From: JBPRGH01 sp051418055 | GTDB lineage: Bacteria > Bacteroidota > Bacteroidia > Cytophagales > Cyclobacteriaceae | Direction: 5' to 3' | NCBI GenBank assembly: GCA_051418055.1 | Contig: JBPRGH010000007.1 | Span: forward strand, 162,845-226,844 | Length of the DNA: 64,000 nt | In this document: positions 41,346 to 50,535 of the stretch, piece by piece | Layout: each line of letters opens with the position of its first letter | Numbering within the stretch: the stretch's first letter is position 1 | Program-made: the position numbers and the translations under genes | The notes under the pieces: model-generated | The model's database searches: none | Told to the model about the DNA's origin: nothing | The model's input: only the letters and a program-made list of their open reading frames with translations

Positions 41346-41822
41346 ATGGGGAATGAACTGTCACATGTAGATAAAAAAGGCAATCCTACTATGGTGGATG
41401 TCGGGGATAAAATGGTTACAAGGCGTATAGCGATAGCACAGAGTATCATTGATCCCCCCTCGCTCCTGCTAGACCTGCTGGAGAATAATGAGATCTATAC
41501 AAAAAAAGGTCCCGTCTTCCATACTGCCATCATTGCAGGAACAATGGCCGCCAAAAAAACAGCTGATCTCATTCCTTTCTGTCACCCACTGCCGATGGAC
41601 AGCTGTAAAATAGACATTAAAATTGAAGAGAAGCAGATATATATTGTTGCTGAAGTGTCTGTAACTGCCAAAACAGGGGTTGAAATGGAAGCTTTGACCG
41701 CGGCCTCCGTAGCTGCTCTTACTGTTTATGATATGTGCAAAGCCGTAGCTCCCGGTATGATCATCAAAGAAACAAAGCTGTTAACGAAGACCGGTGGGAA
41801 AAAAGATTACTATGTTACTTGA
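41346..41822 (+). CDS. moaC: Cyclic pyranopterin monophosphate synthase
   Basis: 158 residues matching MoaC along its length: LSHVDKKGNPTMVDVGDKMVTRR, GTMAAKKTADLIPFCHPLPM, TAKTGVEMEALTAASVAALTVYDMCKA and the C-terminal KTGGK. With MoaA it makes cyclic pyranopterin monophosphate, the first molybdopterin intermediate. It overlaps the start of mobA, so the two are coupled. MoaA is not in the window. Confidence 0.95.
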   Translation: MGNELSHVDKKGNPTMVDVGDKMVTRRIAIAQSIIDPPSLLLDLLENNEIYTKKGPVFHTAIIAGTMAAKKTADLIPFCHPLPMDSCKIDIKIEEKQIYIVAEVSVTAKTGVEMEALTAASVAALTVYDMCKAVAPGMIIKETKLLTKTGGKKDYYVT

Positions 41823-42378
41823 TCTACCCATTACAGGTGTAGTGCTTACCGGCGGACAGAGTAGCAGGATGGGAACTGATAAAGCTCAGCTTTCCTATCA
41901 CGACCGTCCTCAATACCAGTATATATATGATCTTCTCACATTGTTTTGCTCCCGGACTTTTCTATCCGTAAAAAAATTTAATTATCCTTTATCATACCCT
42001 CAGCTAAAAGATCAATATGATTTTGGAGGTCCTTTAAATGGTATTTTAACTGCTCTTGCAAATTTTCCGGGATCAGCTATACTAACGATACCATGTGATA
42101 TGCCTTCTATATCAGGAGAGACAGTAAAACTATTAAGCAGTAACCATAAGCAGGAAAAATTAGCTACATGTTTTGTTAAAAACAATGAACCCGAACCATT
42201 ATTTACTATCTGGAATCCTGCCTGTTACCCCCTCCTGTTGCAGCAGGTCAATAGTGGAAATCACAGCCCAATGTTCTTTTTAAAAAACAATGATGTTAAT
42301 CTTATTCATATAGCCGCAGATCAGCAACTTATAAATGTTAATACCCCGGAAGAACGGCATCAGTTTTTACAAGCATAG
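41812..42378 (+). CDS. mobA: Molybdenum cofactor guanylyltransferase
   Basis: 188 residues from the ATG at 41812, which overlaps the moaC stop; a GTG at 41794 gives six extra residues. The nucleotide-binding motif is TGVVLTGGQSSRMGTDKA, with FGGPLNGILTAL, IPCDMPSI and EPLFTIWNP following. It links GMP to molybdopterin for the bis-MGD cofactor. It is shorter than E. coli MobA in the C-terminus but typical for Bacteroidota. Confidence 0.9.
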   Translation: MLLDLPITGVVLTGGQSSRMGTDKAQLSYHDRPQYQYIYDLLTLFCSRTFLSVKKFNYPLSYPQLKDQYDFGGPLNGILTALANFPGSAILTIPCDMPSISGETVKLLSSNHKQEKLATCFVKNNEPEPLFTIWNPACYPLLLQQVNSGNHSPMFFLKNNDVNLIHIAADQQLINVNTPEERHQFLQA

Positions 42379-42389
42379 GTAACATAAAA

Positions 42390-43004
42390 TCACGTTCTTC
42401 GCAGTACTTTAAAACCAATCCCTCTGCCATGCCCCTGCATAATGGCCAGATTGATCCAGGAAAGGGCAAATTTCTCCAACAGTTCTACCTTATCAGAGCC
42501 GCCGAAATTCAGGCAGGTTTCAAAACCACAATCTTTGGCGAGATCAGCAGCTACTTTCTTGGCATGTTCATCATCGCCGGCCATAAACATATCTAAACGA
42601 TGGTCACCATACTGCGGATCAGCCATATTCTCAAAGCCGGTGGTATTAAAACACTTTACTACTGAAGCTTTTGTTCCTGATTCAAAAGCATGGAATGCAG
42701 TGGGAAAACCTTCAGGCTTTGTCCGGATTGAATTTGAAGCATCAATAATAATTTTTCCGGTTGAGTTTCTAAATTCGCTTAAAAGATCATTTACAGCTTC
42801 CGGTGGAGCTGCAAATAATATCACCTCTGCATCATTAACTGCTTCAGAAATAGTTTTAATAGTTATATCATAGTCATTTGATAATTCCTGAGCTTTATTA
42901 TCCTCAGGATCTCTGGCACCTATAGAAACATGATGACCAACGCGTGACCATTTCCTGGCAATCGTGCCACCAACATTTCCGTGACCTATTACTGCTATTT
43001 TCAT
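42390..43004 (-). CDS. NADPH-dependent F420 reductase-like (NAD(P)-binding) protein
   Basis: 204 residues from the ATG at 43004; an in-frame GTG at 43025 is less likely. The N-terminus MKIAVIGHGNVGGTIARKW is a Rossmann motif, followed by VSIGARDPEDNKAQEL, VILFAAPPEAVNDLL, VKCFNTTGFENM and MFMAGDD. The F420_oxidored family in bacteria without F420 usually acts as a general NADP-linked oxidoreductase. Convergent with mobA. The substrate is unknown. Confidence 0.85.
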   Translation of the reverse strand: MKIAVIGHGNVGGTIARKWSRVGHHVSIGARDPEDNKAQELSNDYDITIKTISEAVNDAEVILFAAPPEAVNDLLSEFRNSTGKIIIDASNSIRTKPEGFPTAFHAFESGTKASVVKCFNTTGFENMADPQYGDHRLDMFMAGDDEHAKKVAADLAKDCGFETCLNFGGSDKVELLEKFALSWINLAIMQGHGRGIGFKVLRRT

Positions 43005-43034
43005 TTTATTTTTTATTAAAACCACATTCAGGGA

Positions 43035-43469
43035 TCAAACCAATTTAGCTTTTAATTCTATCGGCACAGCAGATAATGCTTTTGAAACAGGACAGCCTTC
43101 TTTGGCATTCTTAGCCAGCTCCTGGAATTTATCATTAGATATTCCGGACACTTTCGCATTTAGGTGAAGTGTAATTTTAGCGATAGACCAATGTACCCCC
43201 GATTTTTCCATTAATATTTCAGCATTGGTTTCCAGCTCTTCCGGAGGAAACCCTGCTCCTCCTAACTGAAAGCTCAGGGCCATACTAAAACATCCCGCAT
43301 GAGCAGCGGCAATTAATTCTTCGGGGTTGGTCCCTAAGGTTCCGTCTTCATTTTCAAAACGTGTCTTAACGGAATATGGCTGCTCCCTGAATACACCACT
43401 TGGAGTTGTAAGTGCACCTTTTCCTTCCATTCCTGTACCTTTCCATACTGCTTTAGCTGTTCTTTTCAT
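43035..43469 (-). CDS. osmC: OsmC family peroxiredoxin-like protein
   Basis: 144 residues with the OsmC pattern: AKAVWKGTGMEGKGALTTPSGV, TNPEELIAAAHAGCFSMALS (first redox Cys) and AKNAKEGCPVSKALS (second Cys). It reduces organic hydroperoxides using the two cysteines. It lies 30 bp upstream of the F420_oxidored-like gene in the same direction, so they probably form an operon. Confidence 0.93.
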   Translation of the reverse strand: MKRTAKAVWKGTGMEGKGALTTPSGVFREQPYSVKTRFENEDGTLGTNPEELIAAAHAGCFSMALSFQLGGAGFPPEELETNAEILMEKSGVHWSIAKITLHLNAKVSGISNDKFQELAKNAKEGCPVSKALSAVPIELKAKLV

Positions 43470-43775
43470 ATAGTTATTGATTATTTAACTGGCCTTCAAT
43501 TTATTAACTATTTCCTTAGCTAGCAACTCTCCCGACATATTCTGCTATCCTACGTAAATTATCATCGACTGCGTAGGAGAACTGGCAATCACTGAATTAT
43601 CCCAGCCTACACTTATCGGTCAGACACCCTTCCTATAGGCATACGCACATCCAGTCGTCAGACCGTACCCCGCTCCATCTCAAGGTTTAAATACTCAGGA
43701 CTCAACTAATTTTACTCAGGACTCTGGACTAATGACTCAGGACTAACCTACTGCCGACTGCCAACTGCCAACTGA
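43470..43775. repeat. Non-coding stretch with word-like repeats (ACTCAGGACT, CTGCCAACTGCCAACTG)
   Basis: 43546-43585 has CCTACGTAAATTATCATCGACTGCGTAGG, an imperfect hairpin. From 43688 to 43770 the sequence is ACTCAGGACTCAACTAA, ACTCAGGACTCTGGACTAA, ACTCAGGACTAACC, then CTGCCGACTGCCAACTGCCAACTG. The last words recur at 6972-6990. No gene seen. Confidence 0.6.
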
Positions 43776-44987
43776 CTACCTCCTGCGATTTGGCAAAAGC
43801 GGCGGCGGCTCACCTTTAAAAGGATTAAACCTTCCGATAGTCTTTGCTCCCATGCCGGCAGCACGCAATACTGTGCGGTCCCCATGCTTGTCGCGCAGCT
43901 TGTCCATAGCCTGATAAAGGCCGATCATTTCAGTAGAATCATCAAACAGGTCGATCTGGTGACCCCCTTCTACCAGATGGCTGTAGCGAACACCAATCAA
44001 TCTGATTAGCAGGCGCCGGTTAAACAATTTTTCAAACAGCTCCAGCACCTTCGGGATAAGGATATGGTCAGCTGCCGTATAAGGTACTTTTGACTGCAGG
44101 GTATGTGTACTGAAATCCGAATAGCGGATCTTCACATTGACACAGGCTGTTAGTTTATGGCCTCGCCGAAGCTGAAATGCCAGGTTTTCCGCCATAGCAA
44201 GAAGAATACCTTTCAGCATAGCTACATCTATGGTGTCTTTATCAAACGTGCGCTCGGTGGATATGGATTTTCGTTCAGAATATGGAACTACCTCACTCCT
44301 GTCGATACCGTTGGCTTTTTCCCAAATGGCAATCCCATTCTTACCGAAAACTTTCTGAAGTAACTCTACGGGCATTTGCTGCAGCGCCTGGATCTGCCGG
44401 ATACCCAGGTTCCGTAAAGTTTGCGCCGTCTTCTCACCTACCATTGGAATTTTGTTTATTGGCAAAGGTGCCAAAAAGGTTTTTTCACATCCATGGTTTA
44501 TGCGCAGCTGATTGTTGGGCTTTGCCTCCCCTGTAGCCACTTTTGAGACGGTTTTATTTTCCGAATACCCAAAAGATATAGGCAGGCCTGTTTCTTTAAT
44601 GATCTTCCCCCGCAACTCACCCGCTATTTTAAAGCCATTATAGAAGCGGTCCATCCCTGTGAGATCAATATAAAACTCATCGATAGAGGTTTTTTCATAT
44701 AACGGCACGCTCTCCTTGATGATGTTGGTCACCTCCTCCGATTTTTGCGTATAAGTGGAAGCATTTCCCCTGATGACAATAGCCTCCGGGCACAGCTGCC
44801 TGGCCAGCTTCATAGGCATTGCCGAATGAACACCAAATTCGCGGGCCTCATAACTACACGCAGCAACCACACCCCGGTCGGAGGTGCCGCCAATAAGAAT
44901 AGGTTTCCCTTCCAGCCGGCTGTCGATAAGCCGCTCGCAGGACACAAAAAAAGTATCCAGGTCCATATGTACAATAGAGCGTTGCAT
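43776..44987 (-). CDS. dinB: DNA polymerase IV (Y family)
   Basis: The frame opens at 45011, but the ATG at 44987 (MQRSIVHMDLDTFFVS) fits the family start, giving 403 residues. Catalytic acidic residues are in HMDLDTFFVSCERL and SIDEFYIDLTGM. The helix-hairpin-helix region (INKIPMVGEKTAQTLRNLGI) and a C-terminal little-finger domain follow. It does error-prone translesion synthesis. The C-terminal beta-clamp-binding end is atypical (FNPFKGEPPPLLPNRRR). Confidence 0.93.
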   Translation of the reverse strand: MQRSIVHMDLDTFFVSCERLIDSRLEGKPILIGGTSDRGVVAACSYEAREFGVHSAMPMKLARQLCPEAIVIRGNASTYTQKSEEVTNIIKESVPLYEKTSIDEFYIDLTGMDRFYNGFKIAGELRGKIIKETGLPISFGYSENKTVSKVATGEAKPNNQLRINHGCEKTFLAPLPINKIPMVGEKTAQTLRNLGIRQIQALQQMPVELLQKVFGKNGIAIWEKANGIDRSEVVPYSERKSISTERTFDKDTIDVAMLKGILLAMAENLAFQLRRGHKLTACVNVKIRYSDFSTHTLQSKVPYTAADHILIPKVLELFEKLFNRRLLIRLIGVRYSHLVEGGHQIDLFDDSTEMIGLYQAMDKLRDKHGDRTVLRAAGMGAKTIGRFNPFKGEPPPLLPNRRR

Positions 44988-45011
44988 TGTACTTTCAAAG
45001 CTATCTAACAA

Positions 45012-45341
45012 ATACTAATTTTAATAGTTTTTACTAATTTATTTAGTATCGACTAGATGATAGATATTAGATTTAAGAAATAAGTTATAAGATTTTTGCC
45101 TACCTAGCCTATTGTCTTTTGCTTCTTGCTCCTTGTCCTTTGCCCTTTATTTCCTATTTCTGATTTCTGATTTACTCGTACCCGCATAGCATGCCGCACG
45201 AGGCCCTCGTGAACCTTCGTTGCACTTCGGTTTCAGATTTCAGATTTCTGATTTTTGATTTCTGATTTTTGATTTCTGATTTCAACAAAGATGTCAACCC
45301 GCATACATTTTCTAATACCTAAATTTCTTTAAACTTGTGGT
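45012..45341. repeat. Non-coding stretch of word-like repeats with a GC-rich insert
   Basis: 45053-45095 holds TAGAT/TTTAAGAA words, 45110-45145 holds CTTTTGCTTCTTGCTCCTTGTCC-type words, and 45150-45180 plus 45230-45290 hold TTTCTGATTTCTGATT words. Between them 45178-45235 is GC-rich (CCGCATAGCATGCCGCACGA, CCCTCGTG). The GATTTCTGATTT blocks on both sides suggest the GC-rich piece was inserted into the repeat. No gene seen. Confidence 0.65.
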
Positions 45342-46037
45342 ATGAGTGAAAAGATAAAAAACATCAATGGCTACCCCCACATCCAATACGAGCACCAGTC
45401 CCTCACTGAAGAGCAGATGATCACTGCCAGCCGGGAGTTTTATGAAAAAATAGACAGGCGCAGAAGTATCCGCTACTTCTCAGATAACCCTGTACCTCAT
45501 GAGGTGATAGAAAACCTTATCAAAGCCGCCTCCTCAGCCCCTTCGGGCGCTCATAAACAGCCATGGACTTTCTGTGTGGTGCAGGATCCTGAGATTAAAA
45601 AGGCAATTCGTAAAGCGGCAGAAAAAGAAGAATATGAAAGCTATAATAATCGCATGAGCGAAGAATGGCTGGAAGACCTGAAAAGATTAGCTACTGACTG
45701 GAAAAAACCTTTTCTTGAAACTGCTCCTTACCTGATCATTGTATTCAAACATGCTTATGAACTGGATGAAGAAGGAAATAAACACACAAACTACTATGTC
45801 AATGAATCAGTAGGTTTGGCCTGTGGCTTTTTAATCACAGCCATTCATTTTGCAGGACTGGTGACACTGACGCATACACCCAGCCCGATGAATTTCCTTT
45901 CAAAGATCCTTAACAGGCCTGCTAATGAACGACCTTACCTTTTATTGCCCGTAGGTTATCCTGCCGAAGAAACTTATGTGCCGGATATTCACCGAAAGCC
46001 CCTGGATGAGGTAGCTGTATTTTATGGAAATAAATAA
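45342..46037 (+). CDS. Iodotyrosine deiodinase-like flavoprotein (nitroreductase superfamily)
   Basis: 231 residues. RRRSIRYFSDNPVPHEVIENLI and the FMN-binding PSGAHKQPW open the nitroreductase fold. The active-site lid contains Glu97, Tyr101 and Lys122 in the same spacing as human IYD Glu157, Tyr161 and Lys182, which clasp the zwitterion of iodotyrosine. ACGFLITAIHFAGLVTLTHTPSP and LLPVGYPAEETYVPDIHRKPLDE also match IYD closely. Family members remove iodide or bromide from halotyrosines. The physiological substrate here is unknown. Convergent with the TRIC gene, 0 bp apart. Confidence 0.88.
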   Translation: MSEKIKNINGYPHIQYEHQSLTEEQMITASREFYEKIDRRRSIRYFSDNPVPHEVIENLIKAASSAPSGAHKQPWTFCVVQDPEIKKAIRKAAEKEEYESYNNRMSEEWLEDLKRLATDWKKPFLETAPYLIIVFKHAYELDEEGNKHTNYYVNESVGLACGFLITAIHFAGLVTLTHTPSPMNFLSKILNRPANERPYLLLPVGYPAEETYVPDIHRKPLDEVAVFYGNK

Positions 46038-46640
46038 TTAATCGGCATGGATATTTAATGACCACCCTTTCCTTACCGCCAGTATGCGGATAATAATTAC
46101 AGTAAGAATGGATATTACAATAGCCACAGATTCTGGAGCAAATAGATCGATCGCAAGAAAGATAATGGCCCCGGCAAAACATGCGGAGGCATAGATCTCT
46201 TTTCTAAAGATAAGAGGCACCTCATTTGAAAGGACATCACGAATGATCCCTCCAAAAACTGCCGAAGTTACGCCCATCATTACACCTATTAAAGGTGATA
46301 AGCCTGCATCCAGTGTTTTTTGCACTCCAAGGATAGTAAACAGGCCAATTCCAATTGTATCAAAAAGGAAAAAGCTTCTGCGTAATTTATGGATATGTTT
46401 CTTAAAAAGATAAACCAAAGGTACCGCACTGATGATCAGGTAAATATATATTTCATTTTTCATCCACCCTACCGGCGCACTGCCTATAAGAAGGTCACGT
46501 AAAGTACCTCCTCCTATCGCTGTAACTACCGCAAGCATAAATACACCAAATAAATCAAACCTACGCTCTGTAGCTGCCAGTGCACCACTTATTGCAAATA
46601 CAAATGTTCCCAGGTAATCTATGACAATAATTAAATCCAT
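46038..46640 (-). CDS. TRIC-type cation channel family protein (YicG/UPF0126)
   Basis: 200 residues with about seven helices. The duplicated glycine motifs of bacterial TRIC are present: AIGGGTLRDLLIG near residue 41-53 and SAVFGGIIRDVLSNE near 125-139. Family members form trimeric cation channels. It is the last gene of a four-gene minus-strand cluster after the ABC transporter, with 2 bp between. Confidence 0.9.
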   Translation of the reverse strand: MDLIIVIDYLGTFVFAISGALAATERRFDLFGVFMLAVVTAIGGGTLRDLLIGSAPVGWMKNEIYIYLIISAVPLVYLFKKHIHKLRRSFFLFDTIGIGLFTILGVQKTLDAGLSPLIGVMMGVTSAVFGGIIRDVLSNEVPLIFRKEIYASACFAGAIIFLAIDLFAPESVAIVISILTVIIIRILAVRKGWSLNIHAD

Positions 46641-46642
46641 GT

Positions 46643-47341
46643 CTATTTAAAAAGCTTCTTCTGTAGAAAAACAATAGCTGCAAAGTAAAGAAAGAACCCG
46701 ACAGATAAAAAAATTAGAAAATCGGGAAGATCATTAACCAGCTCCAGGCTTCGGTAAGACCAGTACGTAGGGATTATTGCTGCAAGGTGCATCCAGTCCC
46801 CTGGAATAAAATATATTAATGCCGGAACGATCAACAGCAGGTTGACTATCTTAATTATTGCAAGGCCTTCTATACGATTTTTAGCAAAAACGCCCAGTAG
46901 TAAAGAAATCAAAGGGGCAACAAGACTAAATTGTATTGCTAAAATCAACTCCTTCCAAAAAGGAATAAAAATAATATTACCGAAATGGATCAACAGATAA
47001 TTTACAAATACAGATACAACAAGTCCTATAAATAGCCTTGAGAATACCAGTTCACCTGTTGCAACGGGTAAAACCCTTAATACCTGCCAAAGCGATTCTT
47101 CCTTCTCCTCTAAAAACAAAAAGCCGTAGATCATACCAAACATTGAGGCGGACTGTATACAAGCCCACATCAATATTACTTCAGTATAATCACCTACCGG
47201 AGGGTAATAGCTGACAATTACAGGTAAAACATACCGCACAATCGCAAAGGAAAGTAACGGAAAGAACAGCAACATTTTAAATAGAGGATCTCTGAAAGTT
47301 GAGTGAAAATCGCTCTTGCTCAAGATCAAAGCCTTTTTCAT
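46643..47341 (-). CDS. ABC-2 type permease
   Basis: 232 residues with about six helices. The coupling region is EEKEESLWQVLRVLPVATGELVFSRL, and a GVFAKNRIEGLAIIKI loop follows. It starts 4 bp inside the end of the previous permease gene. Two different permeases plus one ATPase match the layout of small three-gene exporters such as the mycobacterial fluoroquinolone efflux cluster. The substrate is unknown. Confidence 0.8.
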   Translation of the reverse strand: MKKALILSKSDFHSTFRDPLFKMLLFFPLLSFAIVRYVLPVIVSYYPPVGDYTEVILMWACIQSASMFGMIYGFLFLEEKEESLWQVLRVLPVATGELVFSRLFIGLVVSVFVNYLLIHFGNIIFIPFWKELILAIQFSLVAPLISLLLGVFAKNRIEGLAIIKIVNLLLIVPALIYFIPGDWMHLAAIIPTYWSYRSLELVNDLPDFLIFLSVGFFLYFAAIVFLQKKLFK

Positions 47342-48027
47342 AACTGCATTTTTTTACTTACGTGAATAGTAAGTTTCCAGAAAATAAAGGTAAATATTAT
47401 CAGATGAAGATAATATATTCCGACTAATGCTCCTTGTTCAGGAATAAGTGATGCTTTTAAAAGCTGAATTCCTCCCCAAGTAAAAATTATTATAGAGTAA
47501 TAACTTTCACCTACACCGAATATATACAAAAATGGAATTGCAGATAAGATAAATATCGGCACGGAGTAGATAAGCAATTGATTGAATGTCTTTACTAAAG
47601 CTCCTACAATAAAGCCGCAGCAGGCAAACATGAAGGTTGACAGAAAAGTACCTGCAAATAAATGAGCAGGGTTAAAGTCGAACCCCCTTGTAGCTATGGT
47701 CATGATAAAAGCAACCACAGTAGCCAGAACTGACAATAGTATTATTTTTGAAATAAAATAACGATAAAATCCTACCGGTAAAATAGAATATGCCTGCAGT
47801 GTATTTTGATTTTTATCAAAGAGTAACAGAACAGCAGCAAATAAATAACCGGTAACCACAGGGTCATTGAAAATTAAAACTATTAAAATATTTGTAAGAT
47901 CTCCAAGTGGCTTTAGAAGGTAAAAAACACCTATATATATTACAGCTACCACAGCTGCCAATACGAAAAGGTTATTCCGGTGTAGTAGCTTTATATCCAA
48001 CTGAAGAAAACTTATCAGCTCTTTCAT
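47338..48027 (-). CDS. ABC-2 type permease
   Basis: 229 residues, about six helices; the N-terminus ELISFLQLDIKLLHRNNLFVLAAV resembles ABC-2 permeases. The region FDKNQNTLQAYSILPVGFYRYFISK is the coupling helix. Its start overlaps the ATPase end by 4 bp and its end overlaps the next permease by 4 bp. Together with its neighbour it probably forms a heterodimeric exporter. Confidence 0.8.
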   Translation of the reverse strand: MKELISFLQLDIKLLHRNNLFVLAAVVAVIYIGVFYLLKPLGDLTNILIVLIFNDPVVTGYLFAAVLLLFDKNQNTLQAYSILPVGFYRYFISKIILLSVLATVVAFIMTIATRGFDFNPAHLFAGTFLSTFMFACCGFIVGALVKTFNQLLIYSVPIFILSAIPFLYIFGVGESYYSIIIFTWGGIQLLKASLIPEQGALVGIYYLHLIIFTFIFWKLTIHVSKKMQL

Positions 48028-48872
48028 ACCAGTTGCTCGCCAGTCAGTTTGATAAAAACCTCCTCAAGTGTCGCCTCCTGGGAATGAATGGTCCGAACCT
48101 GCTCATTTTTCAGTACTGTTAAAAAATCCTCATTTCTTCCGAGATTTTCTAGGGGGAAAATTTTTTCCTTTTCGCCATTGGCCGTTTCCATCCGTACTGT
48201 TTTTTGCCCAAATTGTAGCTTAAGGTTGGCAGGACTGTCATAGGCTATTGTGTTTCCTTTATGTAAAAGCGCTACTTCATCGCATAACTGGTCAGCATCA
48301 AACATATTATGAGTGGTAATAAAAATAGTCTTTCCCCTCTCCTGAAGATCTCGTATCAGGCTCTTTATCTTTCCGGCATTTACCGGATCCATTCCCGAAG
48401 TAGGTTCATCAAGAAAAAGCATATCAGGATCATGAATAATGGAACGAATAAAATTCAGCCGCATCTTCATTCCTTTTGAGAAATCTGATACCGGCTTATC
48501 AGCATCTTTCAGCAGGTCTACCTTTTCCAGCAATTCATTAATAGTTCGATTCCCTTTCTTATAAAAGGAGGAGAAAAAGTTTAAATTTTCTCTAGCGGTT
48601 AACTTAAGATAGTGGTTGGGAAGCTCAAATGATACACCTATTTTTTCATAATACTCCCTCCCCCACAAATTGAGATCCTTATCCTCAAAAGAAATATTAC
48701 CCTTATATCCTGTAAGTAATTTATAGAGGATCTTTTGTGTGGTAGTTTTCCCTGCACCACTAGGCCCCAGAAATCCAAAAACCTGACCTTTTTTAATAGA
48801 AAAATTAAGGTCGGATATGGTTGGCGACGATTTTGCGTTGTACGCAAATGTCAGATTTTCAACATTTAACAT
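48024..48872 (-). CDS. ABC transporter ATP-binding protein
   Basis: 282 residues. Walker A is GPSGAGKTT near residue 38-46, signature VSDFSKGMKMRL (variant of LSGGQ), Walker B DMLFLDEPTSGMDP, switch ITTHNMFDAD. It has a C-terminal domain of about 70 residues (KTVRMETANGEKEKIFPLENL). It is the first gene of the ABC-ABC2-ABC2-TRIC operon, with 4-bp overlaps. Unknown cargo. Confidence 0.9.
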   Translation of the reverse strand: MLNVENLTFAYNAKSSPTISDLNFSIKKGQVFGFLGPSGAGKTTTQKILYKLLTGYKGNISFEDKDLNLWGREYYEKIGVSFELPNHYLKLTARENLNFFSSFYKKGNRTINELLEKVDLLKDADKPVSDFSKGMKMRLNFIRSIIHDPDMLFLDEPTSGMDPVNAGKIKSLIRDLQERGKTIFITTHNMFDADQLCDEVALLHKGNTIAYDSPANLKLQFGQKTVRMETANGEKEKIFPLENLGRNEDFLTVLKNEQVRTIHSQEATLEEVFIKLTGEQLV

Positions 48873-48987
48873 TTATAGCTTTGTTGATAATATGTGATGC
48901 TACGGATATTCATACTTTTGGTTCATGCTCCTACCATGGTGTGGCCCCCTCCTAAAGTGATTTGTGTCCCCACCAACCATCAAACCA

Positions 48988-50325
48988 TCACCTTCTCGGT
49001 ATCAACAACAGCTCCTTCTGTCGGCCATCAATATAATCAATGCCACTCTCATCGAATATTGCCTCTTCCTCAAGCATAATCCTGATTTCCTTATCCCACT
49101 CCTCAATAAAAGTAGCTGCATTCAGCTCAATTGAATAAGCTGTATTAACAAATAGAATATAATCTCCTGTATATGGCACACCCTGCTGGGCATCCCACAT
49201 TCCTATTGTTGGACCGGCCGCATGACCATGATAACCTATAGGGTGAGTATAGATAGATGGTTTTATCCCTTCTGCTATTGCCTCCTCCCTGCTCTCCTTT
49301 AATATCTGGTTACCTGTTTTACCGGCTTCAAAATTTGACAAAAATATATCTTGCAGGCGGTTAGCATTGGCTAAAGCTTTTTTTAAATACTCAGGAGCAT
49401 CATCCTCTCCCGGTTTCAGCACATACGCATGCTGCTGCGTATCGGTATTTAACCTAAGGTAGGTGATCCCGAAATCGCAATGGAGCAGATCGCCCGGCTG
49501 AATAATATCTTTTCCGGGACGCTTCGAAAAGGTGCGTAAATGCTCAAATGATTCAGGATCGGCACGCTGCACGGAAACTGTTGGATGAAACCAGGTCTGC
49601 AACTTAAGCTCCAGCACTTTTTCCCGCATCCACCAAACAACATCTTCGGTGGTTGTGATACCCGGATGGATTACATTTTCTGAAAAAGCTTCCGCAATGA
49701 TCTCATGAGCTATACGAACGATGTGCGGATAAATAGTTTTCTCTCTTTCCGTACGTGTTTCCAGCCATCCGATCGCCAGCTTTTCAGCCGAAACAACACG
49801 ATTTCGATAATTTTTAGGAAGGGCAGCCAGAAGCTCCTCATAATCCGTAGCGTCAATTCCATCGGCAAGACCAAAATGTGGCGATTTGTTTACGCCTATT
49901 TTTTGAGGGCTTCGTTCTATTATTATTTCTACAAGGCGCTTCCATTGATCGGGTTCCTTTTCTTTATCCCATGCGCTTTTAAATACATCACCTACATCAT
50001 ATCGTGCCACTGCTAAAGTTTCCACTTCTTTTTTGCCAGGCTTTTTATACATAACCAGAATAGTCCTTCTTCTTGCAGCAAGCCATGTTGAAGGTAGCAA
50101 AGTTTCGATTACAGGATCTTCATTATATTCTCTTGAAATAACAATCCACATGTCAATTTCTGCACGCTCCATTAACTCCGGCAGCACAACATTAACCTTT
50201 TCCTCAAGGATCTCATCTATAAGAGCCGCGCGTTCTTTTATTGGAAGTATCTGAGGATAGTCGTACTGTGCTTTTAAAGTAGAGGTTAAAAGCATAAAGG
50301 CCAACAAGAAGATATATTTAACCAT
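48988..50325 (-). CDS. Exported M24 family metallopeptidase (Xaa-Pro aminopeptidase-like)
   Basis: 445 residues with a signal peptide (MVKYIFLLAFMLLTSTLKAQ). The N-terminal creatinase-like domain covers about 30-200. The pita-bread domain has HCDFGITYLRLNTDTQQ, THPIGYHGHAAGPTIGMWDA and the C-terminal FVNTAYSIELNA. The metal-site residues appear in order but with substitutions compared with PepP, so activity needs checking. Probably periplasmic. Monocistronic. Confidence 0.85.
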   Translation of the reverse strand: MVKYIFLLAFMLLTSTLKAQYDYPQILPIKERAALIDEILEEKVNVVLPELMERAEIDMWIVISREYNEDPVIETLLPSTWLAARRRTILVMYKKPGKKEVETLAVARYDVGDVFKSAWDKEKEPDQWKRLVEIIIERSPQKIGVNKSPHFGLADGIDATDYEELLAALPKNYRNRVVSAEKLAIGWLETRTEREKTIYPHIVRIAHEIIAEAFSENVIHPGITTTEDVVWWMREKVLELKLQTWFHPTVSVQRADPESFEHLRTFSKRPGKDIIQPGDLLHCDFGITYLRLNTDTQQHAYVLKPGEDDAPEYLKKALANANRLQDIFLSNFEAGKTGNQILKESREEAIAEGIKPSIYTHPIGYHGHAAGPTIGMWDAQQGVPYTGDYILFVNTAYSIELNAATFIEEWDKEIRIMLEEEAIFDESGIDYIDGRQKELLLIPRR

Positions 50326-50535
50326 AGTTGTGTATAATAAAATGAAAGATTAATTCAATTTTTCTTCAATATTGCAAAATATTGTATCAGTGGCAATTTT
50401 AATCCATCACCGGATGAATACCTACGCCATCTGTCTATTTCTCTAAATATTAAGCAGTTATCTATTGTTCCTGGAAAACTCCTGTGTAACCTTTTTAAAA
50501 TATTTGAGTAAACCTATCACAACCCTGCGCCAACT

